This document shows, piece after piece, positions 1 to 7,046 of a stretch of DNA of 10,976 nt. The DNA comes from Chrysochromulina parva. Taxonomy: Eukaryota > Haptophyta > Prymnesiales > Chrysochromulinaceae. The stretch lies in NCBI GenBank assembly GCA_002887195.1, contig PJAB01002015.1:1-10976 (forward strand), written 5' to 3'. The translations under genes and the position numbers were made by a program. The notes under the pieces are model-generated. The model saw nothing but the letters and a program-made list of their open reading frames with translations. It made no database searches and had not been told where the DNA came from. The stretch's first letter is position 1, and each line of letters opens with the position of its first letter.

Positions 1-95
1 CGGCGGCAGCGGCGGCGGCGGCGGCGGCTGCGGCTGCGGCTGCGGCTGCGGCGGCGGCGGCGGCGGCGGCGGCAGCGGCGGTGGCGGCGGCGGCG
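1..95. repeat. GCG/GGC triplet-repeat tract at window edge
   Basis: Nearly pure GGC/GCG trinucleotide repeat with a short GGCTGC-type sub-array at about 26-50 and two AGC interruptions. Read in the frame of the downstream gene it gives a Gly/Cys run. Read one base later it gives poly-alanine, which is the composition this gene uses elsewhere. It may be coding sequence in either frame, an intron or untranslated sequence; the sequence alone does not decide. Such tracts are prone to length change and to assembly error. Confidence 0.85.
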
Positions 96-3000
96 GGACA
101 GTGCGTCCGGTGCCGTCACACGCCGCCAGCGGCACGCCAAGCACGAGGGAGCGAAAGCTCGGCCGTCGTTGTCGCTCGCGCCTCGGGGCGGTGCTGCTGC
201 GTACGCTGGTGGCTCCCTGGATTCGCTCGACACGGCGCCATGTGGACGAGGACGGTACGCTGCGCGAGGCGTGGGCGAGGTGGCATGCGGCCGTTGCCGT
301 CTTCGAGGCGCACTCGTGCTGTCTGCAGCTGGCGCTCGCCACGGCGCGATGGACGCAGGAGCGCGCCGCCCTGGGCACCCTCGCAGCTTTGGCGTGCCTC
401 GGCGTGCCCCACGCCGCACAAGCGAGGCTGCACGGCGCAGAGCAGGCGCACACGCGCCGCGCTGCCCATCGACGGCTCGCACGCTGCCTCGCCGTGCTCG
501 ATGCGACGCTGCTCGCGACGGCGCTGCGCGATTGGCGCGCGGCGGCGGCGGGCGCAGGCGCCGATGTGCAGTCAGCCCAGCTTCGCGCGGCGATGCTCCT
601 CCAAGTGGTCACGCTGCGCCAGCGCGCGCGCCGGCAGCACGCCGCGCTCGCTGGTGAGAAGTTCAGGGCACAGTGTGCCCACGCGGATCTCACGCGCACC
701 GGCCAACATTGGGCGGCGGGTGTGCTACAGCGTGCCTGGCGCCGGCACTCCGAGACACTCCGCTCGCGCCATTTTTTAAGGCGCTTTCGGCAGGCGATGG
801 TGGCGCAGCGGCAGCGCCTGCGGGAGGCGCTCACGACGGCGCGGCACGATTCGAGCGGAGCGCTCGCGTTGCTTGCTGACGCACAGGCGGCGGTGGAGCG
901 AGCTCGTAAGGAGGCGGCGGCGCTCGACCGCGCACTGGCCATCGAGCGGCTGCAGGCGGCGTGGCGGCTGCGGCACGCCTACCAACACAGCGCGGCCATC
1001 TCGTCGACCGCTCAGACGACGAGGCAGGCGCAGGCGCGGGCGGAGGCCCTTGCGGCGAGCGCCGCCGCGCAGATCGGCGAGTTGAGCGCGCTGCGCGACA
1101 AGGCCGAGGCGACCGCCGCTGCCCTGCTACGGCGCGCAGCAGCCGAGCGACGTGCCGAGACGCATTGCCTCAGCGCGTCCGTGGCCGAGGTTGAGGCGGC
1201 CGCAGAGGTGGCCGGCTGGCGAGCGCAAATGGCCAATCGCGAGGCCGAGGCGCAAGCGCGCCGGGCAGCCGAGGTGGCGGCGGCCGCCGCGGCGGAGGCG
1301 CTCACGGCCGCGCATGCGCAGGCGGACACGTTGCGCTCGGAGCTGCGCGCCGTGACGAGCGCCCGCGAGGCCGAGCAGCGAGCGGCCGAGGGCGAAGCCC
1401 GCACCCGAGGTGCCCTCCATGGCGAGATGCAGAGCCGGCTGGAGGAGGCGGAGAAGCTCCTCGAGCACTCGACAGCGCGGGAGGGCGCGCTCCAACGGCA
1501 GCTCTTGCAGGCCAAGGCGGAGGGTGGGGAGGCGCGGGCACGCCTCGAGGCCGACGCCGCCGAGACGGCGCGCGCCCTCCGCAGACGCGAGGAGCTGCAC
1601 GAGCACTCGAAGAGTGCGCAGTCCGAGGCGGTACGCGCGGGCGAGGCGCGCGAGGCGTCGATGCGGCATGAGCTGTCGCTCGCGCGCGGAGATACAATCG
1701 AGCTGCGGGAGGCTCTCGCGACAGCACGAGATGAGGCGGCCGCATGCCGCGCGAGCCTGGACGCCGAGCGCCGTCGTCTGACCGACCTTCAGGCCGACAA
1801 GGCGCGCGAGGCGATGGCGGCGCGCGATCTGCGGGCGGAGCTCGATCGCGTGCGCATGCATGCGGAGAGGACGGCGGCTGAGGCGGCGGCCGAGGCGGCG
1901 GCAGGAGCGCAGGCGGCGGCGAAGCGCCAGACGGCGGCGAGCCTCGAGATCGCCCAGCTCGAGGCGGCGTCGGCGCGCCGCCAACTTGAAGCGTCGGTGG
2001 CGGAGATGGAGCGGGTGCGCGAGGAGGCACGGCGCCAGGTGGAGGAGGCACGTCGCGAGATGGAGCGGGTGCGTGAGGAGGCACGGCGCCAGGTGGAGGA
2101 GGCACGTCGCCAGGTGGTGGAGGCTCGGCGCGAAGTGGAGTCGGCTGCGAAGGAGGCGCAGCGGGCGGAGGAGGTGCGGCGGGAGGAGGTGCAGCGGGCG
2201 GCCTCGCAGCTCGTCGAGATACAAGCGCACCAGCAGCGGGAAGTTCACCAGGAGCGTCGAGAGCGAGAAAGAGAGGTCCACGCGGCGAAGCTGGAGGCGG
2301 AGGCGCTGCAGGCGCGGCTACTGCGTGCCGATGAGGCGGCCGAGGCGCTGCAGGCGCGGTTACTGCGTGCCGATGAGGCGCGGCGCGCGGCGGAGGTCGA
2401 GAACGCGAGCGCTCTGGAGCGTTTCGAGGCCGAGCGCCAGCGCGCGCGGGCCGAGGGGCTCGAGATCAATCAAGCGCTGCAGGCGGCGGGCACCCAACTG
2501 GAACAGCTCGCGCGGCGGATGGCGCCTCTCGAGCTTGAACTTCGAGAGGCGCGTGCCTTGGGAACTCGATTGGGTGCACGCGTGCAGGCTGCGGAGAGTG
2601 AGACTGCTATTCTCGCCCTGGCGCTCGCAAGCAGCCCGCGCCACGCCGGCTCGGCGCCCCGGTTGGGCAGCGGTCGCGCCGTGGCGGGCAGCGGGAGCGC
2701 CGTGGTGGGCATCGGGCGCACCGTCAACGTCGCCGAATGGCTCGCATCACCTACGATCTCCCGCGCGCTCGCGATTGCGGAGGAGACGCCGGAGGCCCTC
2801 CATCTCGGCCTCGGCGTCTCCATCTCGGAGGAGCCTCCATCTCGTCGGGATCTCGCATCTCGTCGGGATCTCGCGCATCTGGGCCTCGGCGGCGCTCACG
2901 GCGGCGCGCCCGCGGGGACCACACCCCTCGCGCTGCCCGCAGCTGCGGCGACGTCGCTGCCCCCGTATGCGCCGCCGCTGCCCACGCCGCGCAACCTGAA

Positions 3001-3676
3001 CGCCAACCTCGACCGCGTCGACGGCGCTCCCACAGCACCCTCAACACGCGCCACGGGAGGGCGGCCTCCATCGCTGTTTGAGTGGATGGACGACGAAGCG
3101 GCTCTCCTGCAGGGGGCTGGGGGCGGCGGCGGCAGCAGCAGTGCCTGGGGAGGCGCGAGCACCGACACGCCCCGCCAGCCGCCGCTGCCATCCCCCGATC
3201 CCGCCCCCCCACGCGCGCAAGACGACTCCGTCTCGGTCTCGGAGGCGGACGCCATCTTACGCCTCGCCAGTGCGATCAAGTCGCTCCAGACGCGCTTCGA
3301 CGACGAACGGCCACGCGAGGCATCGTACAAGCGGGCGATGGTGCAGACTGTCGCTGTGGCAGAAGCAAAGGCGGAGGCGGAGGCGGCGGCGGCGGCGGAG
3401 GCGGAGGCGGCTGCGGAGTCGGCGGCGGCGGCGAAGGCGGCGGCGGCGGCGGAGGGGGCGGCGGCGGCGGAGGCGGCGGTGGCGGCGGAGGAGGCGGCGG
3501 CGGCGGCGGAGGGGGCGGCGGCGGCGGCGGAGGCGGCGGCCGAAGCGTTTTCCAAAGTGGCGCAGGTGGAGAGCGCCCAGGCGGCGAGATGCGCCTTGCT
3601 GCGGGCGTGCGTGCGTGCAAGCGAGAGCGGGCCGATGCGCGTCAGCTTGCACCGATGGCGTGGGCAGACCACTCAG

Positions 3677-3712
<36 letters not shown>

Positions 3713-6286
3713 TATCGAGATCGGTATGAGGCGCTGCGGGCGAGTCATGATGAGCTCCTCGCCAAGTGCGAGCGGCTGCAGCATCAGCTGCAGGCGGCCG
3801 ACCAGAGGGTACTTCTCACCGGCCACGAGGAGGGGGCGTATGCGTGGCTGCCTGAGGAGCTCCGGCCCACGCCCCCGCGACCGAACACGGGCGCGACCGC
3901 TGCCGCTTCCGCCGCTTCCGCCGCTTCCGCCGCTTCCGCCACCGCTCCCGCCCGCGCGCCTGTCACCCCCCCCGCCCCCGCTGCTGCGGCTGCCTCGCCC
4001 CCCACCGCCGCCTCCAGTGCTACCCAGGCACAGGGATGGGATGCCCCTCGCGGCGCCGAGGCAGTGCAAGGGGCTCGGCTGCTTGCGCTGGTCGCTCTCT
4101 GGTCGGAAGTGGCGGCGCAGCTCCCTGGTGTGCTCCGTCTGGCGCTCCGCACGTGGCAGCTAACGGCCGCACAGCTGCGCACGGCGCAGAGTGAGGCTGC
4201 CACCGACGATCTAGTCGCCGCCACAGTCGCTGCCGAGAAGGAGAAGGAGCAACTCGTCAAGAGCGCGCAGCGGCGGGCACGGAAGGACGGCAAGACGATC
4301 GCCCGATGCCATGCACATGTGCTTGGTGGGCTGCTGCGTTCCATCGCAGGCGAGCGCGCGCGTGCGAGCATTGAGCAGCTGTGGCGCCGATGGGCAACTC
4401 TGATCGAGCTTGATCTGCTCCCCTCGCCTGCGCACCCGGCCGGGGACGCGTCGCGTCCTCCGCGGTCGCAACGCTCCGGTCATACGCCCCCGCCGCCGCC
4501 TCCGGGTGGCCCCCCACCTCCATCGCCGCCGATCGCCTTTGCTGCCCTTCAGCTGCCGCCCTTCCAGAGTTGCTTGGGCGCTACGAACACCGCGTCGCGA
4601 GGTCCCACACGCATGGATCCCAGAGCAGCATCGCCAGTCGGCGTGCCGGCGCAGCCAAAGGTCGTTCTACCTGTCACTGACCGCGTCACTGCCGGCAATT
4701 GGGCGGCCATCACCGCCGCCAACGAGGCCGCCACTGTGCATGCGCACGCCCTGGCCTACACCGCCCACGCTACGGCACGCATGGCCGCCGCCGTCCACAC
4801 GATGCCGACGCCCGCGATGCCGACGCCCGCGACGCCAGCAGCATGCACGGGTGCTCCGGAGGCCACTGGGCGCTCAGGCTCGCCGTTTGGCGCCACCGCC
4901 GGCGCTCACATCCTTTCGTCAGCTGCCGACGACGAGACGGAAAGTGGGCAGCATGCCAGCAGTTCCGCGGGCGGCACCCTACTAGCAGTGGCCGAGTCGC
5001 GTGTCCGCACGTTGCGCCAACAAGCAGAGGCAGCGGGGCGCGAGGCGGCCGAGGCGCGTAGCGAGGCGGCCGAGGCGCGGCGCAGCGCCGTCGAGGCGCG
5101 GCGCGAGGCGGCCGAGGCGCAGCGCGAGACGGTCGAGGCGCGGCGCGAGGCGGCCGAGGCGCGTAGCGAGGCGGCGGCGGCGGCGCTCATCGCGACGCAG
5201 GAGATCGAGGAGGAGCGGCGCGAGGCGGCGGCGGCGGCGCACAGGGCGGCGGCGCGGGAGATCGAGCAGGCACGCGCGCAAGCGGCGGCCGCCTCACAGG
5301 AGGCCGTGGAGGCCACTGCGCGGGCGATCCGAGCGGAGCAACAGGAGCGTCGTGCTGAGCAGCGAGCAGAGGCGGCGTCGCGTGAGGCAGAGAGCGTGCA
5401 GCAGGCGAAGCGGGAAGCCTTGGAGCTCATCGAGGCGGTCAAGCACGACGCCACCGTGGCAGTCGCTGAACTGGAGGAGGTGCTTGCCGCGGCGCTCATC
5501 GCCGCACATGATGCACGCGCGGGCTGGGGGCGTGAGCGTGCAGAGATGGCTGAGGAGCAGGCGGCGCTCGATGCACGCGCGCGCCAGGCGGAGGCGGCGG
5601 CGCTCCATGCGAGGGAGGCTGAGGCGGTAGCTCTCGCAGCCCAGCAAGAGGCGGAGGCAGTTTACATGCTCGAGCGGATCGCGAAGCAGACGATTGCCGA
5701 CACGATCGCCTCGACGGCGGCGGACGCGGAGGCTACACGGCGTCAGGCGGAGAGGACGCGCCTCGAAGCCACGGCACGGCTCGAGGCCACGCGACGGCAA
5801 GTGGCGGAGCTGAGAGAGCGCGAAGTTGAGCAGCAGCAGGCGAGCCAATCCTTGGCCGGGCAGGCGACGGTGGCGAAAAAGCAACTCGAGGTCATGCGTG
5901 CGCAGCAGCCGCGCGTCGAACTTCAAGGGGCGCTGCAGGGGCGCCAGCCCGAGGCACGCCCAGCCACCTCGCTCTCGTCTCCACCCTCGCCCTCGTCCTT
6001 GCCCTTCCACACGAGCTACATCAGCGTCCCCCCGCTCGGCTGGGGTAGTCGTGCTGCAGAGTTCGAGTCTCGAGAGGCCTGGCAGGTGGCCTCGCGCGCT
6101 GCGCTGCTGGCTGCTGTGCAGGGCACCGTCCTCGCCGAGCTCCTCGACGCAGCGAGAGACGCGTTCATGATCTGGTTCGCGGTTGCAAGTGACGATGTGT
6201 CGCCAGCGCGGCTGAACTACGGGCAAGAAGGACTGAGGCAGCCGTTCGGCTTTGTTGCAGGCAGCAGTGCCTGGGCTGACGTCTGA
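2..6286 (+). CDS. giant Ala/Glu/Arg-rich coiled-coil protein, 5' partial
   Basis: I do not recognise a named family. The frame is open from base 2 to TGA at 6284-6286. The GTG at 101 is not a credible eukaryotic start and the first in-frame ATG is only at 593, inside plausible helix, so the start is probably upstream or in an unseen exon; coding status of 2-100 is weak. Counting residues from codon 101: Trp-containing helices at 18-330 include IQ-like LQRAWRRHSETLR (209-221) and LQAAWRLRHAY (284-294). A long coiled coil spans about 235-835. A Gly/Ser/Pro-rich spacer follows (850-1045), then an Ala/Glu helix and poly-Ala (1046-1204), a short coil, an Ala/Pro spacer (1255-1315), a second Trp-rich helical block (1320-1440), a Pro-rich spacer (1445-1625), a second long coil (1627-1945) and a non-coil C-terminus with Trp and Phe. 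There are no membrane segments, signal peptide or catalytic motifs. Heptad-patterned Glu/Arg/Ala in this frame only argues that it is the real one. Likely a structural scaffold (inference); a centrosomal or flagellar role is possible but unproven. Confidence 0.8.
2003..2110 (+). repeat. 54-bp tandem repeat, two copies
   Basis: Two adjacent copies (2003-2056 and 2057-2110) differ at one base, CGC to CGT, both Arg. Each encodes the 18-residue unit EMERVREEARRQVEEARR. A third, diverged half-unit follows. It lies inside the first coiled coil and keeps frame, so it is a recent in-frame duplication. Confidence 0.9.
2300..2383 (+). repeat. 42-bp tandem repeat, two copies
   Basis: Copies at 2300-2341 and 2342-2383 encode EALQARLLRADEA followed by Ala or Arg. 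They differ by a synonymous CTA/TTA leucine change and by changes in the last codon. Forty-two bases equal two heptads, so the duplication preserves the coiled-coil register. Confidence 0.88.
2666..2728 (+). repeat. 21-bp imperfect repeat, three copies (GSGRAVA type)
   Basis: Units at 2666-2686, 2687-2707 and 2708-2728 encode GSGRAVA, GSGSAVV and GIGRTVN. They sit just after the first coiled coil, at the start of the Gly/Ser/Pro-rich spacer. Confidence 0.7.
2839..2874 (+). repeat. 18-bp perfect tandem repeat, two copies
   Basis: Two identical 18-base units (2839-2856, 2857-2874) encode SRRDLA twice, within the disordered spacer of the coiled-coil protein. Confidence 0.88.
3370..3543 (+). repeat. 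GCG/GAG triplet tract encoding Ala/Glu helix
   Basis: Almost every codon is GCG, with scattered GAG, GGG, AAG and TCG, giving Ala runs separated by Glu and the occasional Gly, Lys or Ser. The same tract reads as poly-Gly or poly-Arg in the other forward frames and as Pro-rich on the reverse strand, which creates spurious open frames. It is probably a long solvent-exposed helix and a region of length variation. Confidence 0.85.
3677..3712 (+). repeat. (GCC)12 microsatellite encoding poly-alanine
   Basis: Twelve uninterrupted GCC codons give twelve alanines between TTQ and YRDRYE. Unlike the GCG tract just upstream, this array is pure GCC, which points to slippage rather than selection on codons. 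Confidence 0.92.
3902..3937 (+). repeat. 9-bp tandem repeat, four copies (Ala-Ala-Ser)
   Basis: Four perfect copies of GCCGCTTCC encode AAS four times at the start of an Ala/Pro-rich linker in the coiled-coil protein. Confidence 0.88.
4801..4830 (+). repeat. 15-bp tandem repeat, two copies
   Basis: Two identical units, GATGCCGACGCCCGC, at 4801-4815 and 4816-4830, followed by a partial third. They encode MPTPA-type Pro/Thr units in the second Pro-rich spacer. Confidence 0.82.
5042..5167 (+). repeat. 21-bp heptad repeat array, six copies
   Basis: Six 21-base units from 5042 to 5167 encode EAAEARS, EAAEARR, SAVEARR, EAAEAQR, ETVEARR and EAAEARS. The period is exactly one coiled-coil heptad. 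A related unit (QAEAAGR) precedes at 5021-5041, and the pattern fades after 5168 into a poly-Ala run. It opens the second long coiled coil. The first and last units share the same GCGTAGC ending, so they may be related by a block duplication. Confidence 0.88.
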
Positions 6287-6598
6287 ATCGCGGTACGAAC
6301 CGTTGCCGACCAGAAGTCCACGAGGACTTCAACCTCAGCTTCATCATTTGGCATCATTTTTCTTTCTTTACAGTTAATGTAGCCGGCGGTGTTATCTCTT
6401 TTAGCCCGTTTGTGTATTGTGAAAGTGAAAGAGGGCCTGGTCCCTCGGACGCGCCGTACATAATCGGATAATCAGACGCCATCAACATGCCGAACTTGCA
6501 AGCGTTTTGGCTTCCTCGCGGTCGGGTGTATCATTGCGCGCCGGCGGCGGGCGTGCACCGTCCAAGCTCCGCAACACGAGATCGGATACAAGGCTTCA

Positions 6599-6604
6599 AA
6601 TAAA
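6599..6604 (+). promoter_or_regulatory. candidate poly(A) signal AATAAA for left gene
   Basis: A canonical AATAAA lies 312 bases after the TGA of the coiled-coil gene and is the only copy in the intergenic region on this strand. No matching TTTATT is seen for the opposite gene. Many protists do not depend on AATAAA, so this is tentative. Confidence 0.4.
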
Positions 6605-6940
6605 CAAAACTCCATCTTATCTTCCGCCGAGAGACTGATTAGCCCGGGCGCTCATAGTAGTAGCCTATCTGAGCGGGTATCGTCTTCTATCTGGCGCACA
6701 TTCCTCATCGCCCGGGATAGCACGCGTGTATGTGCCCCCCCTAGCCCTAGCCCCTACTACTCATAGTTCCAGCGAGGCCCGACTTGGTACTCGTTGCAGT
6801 CCCTTGCGAAGTTCTACCTCGCAACCCCTTGCACTATGCCAAGAACTTCATTTGTTGCAGTACCTTGATGGTGATGGCGATGGATTAGTAAGCCCCTTGC
6901 ACGACGGCTTCTGTTTTTTTCCTTTGGCGTGAGCTACCTT

Positions 6941-7030
6941 CCTGATTGCGCTCTTGGATGTGATTGATGTGCTCCTGAATGTCATTATGCTCCTGGATAT
7001 CAAGCTCATGATTATGTTCCTGATTATGCT
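6941..7030. repeat. imperfect short repeats in 3' UTR of channel gene
   Basis: Variants of a CCTGATTATGCT-like phrase recur about four times (CCTGATTGCGCT at 6941, CCTGAATGTCATTATGCT at 6974, a longer form at 6992, CCTGATTATGCT at 7019). Spacing is irregular. They lie just beyond the channel gene's stop codon, so they would be transcribed in its 3' UTR. Function unknown; they may simply be degenerate microsatellite. Confidence 0.45.
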
Positions 7031-7046
7031 CACCATGCTTCTCTGA

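Larger units (their letters stand above)
6287..7046. other. convergent intergenic region, no gene seen
   Basis: Sequence between the two stop codons, clearly lower in GC than the left gene. It should hold both 3' untranslated regions. Visible are one AATAAA at 6599-6604, a polypyrimidine stretch ending in CAG at about 6357-6373, a possible hairpin with arms CGCTCA (6649-6654) and TGAGCG (6670-6675), a second with arms TTGCGA (6804-6809) and TCGCAA (6819-6824), and imperfect repeats near 6941-7030. The small open frames here show no conserved features. I see no RNA gene or mobile element. Confidence 0.7.

Noticed and set aside
101..103. GTG as translation start of the left gene
   Set aside because: GTG starts are bacterial; the frame stays open upstream and the window has eukaryotic character.
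1127..2281. Long reverse-strand open frame of 384 codons rich in Leu, Arg and His
   Set aside because: It is the antisense of GCG/GAG/CGC coiled-coil codons; such composition lacks stop codons on the reverse strand. No domain or signal is seen.
3082..4163. Plus-strand poly-Gly and poly-Arg open frames overlapping the triplet tract
   Set aside because: Same GCG/GAG tract read in shifted frames; single-residue runs with nothing plausible on either side.
5042..5167. Possible CRISPR array
   Set aside because: The 21-base units are contiguous, with no spacers, and encode coiled-coil heptads in frame.
5294..6226. Reverse-strand open frame of 310 codons under the second coiled coil
   Set aside because: Leu/Arg-rich mirror of the Ala/Glu/Arg codons on the plus strand, with no recognisable motif.
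6842..6849. Inverted repeat GAAGTTCT (6808-6815) and AGAACTTC (6842-6849)
   Set aside because: Eight-base arms with a 26-base loop can arise by chance and no regulatory context is visible.
6726..6932. Small open frame of 68 codons in the intergenic region containing DGDGDG
   Set aside because: The acidic Gly run comes from a short GATGGTGATGGCGATGG stretch and not from a complete EF-hand; there is no support for coding.
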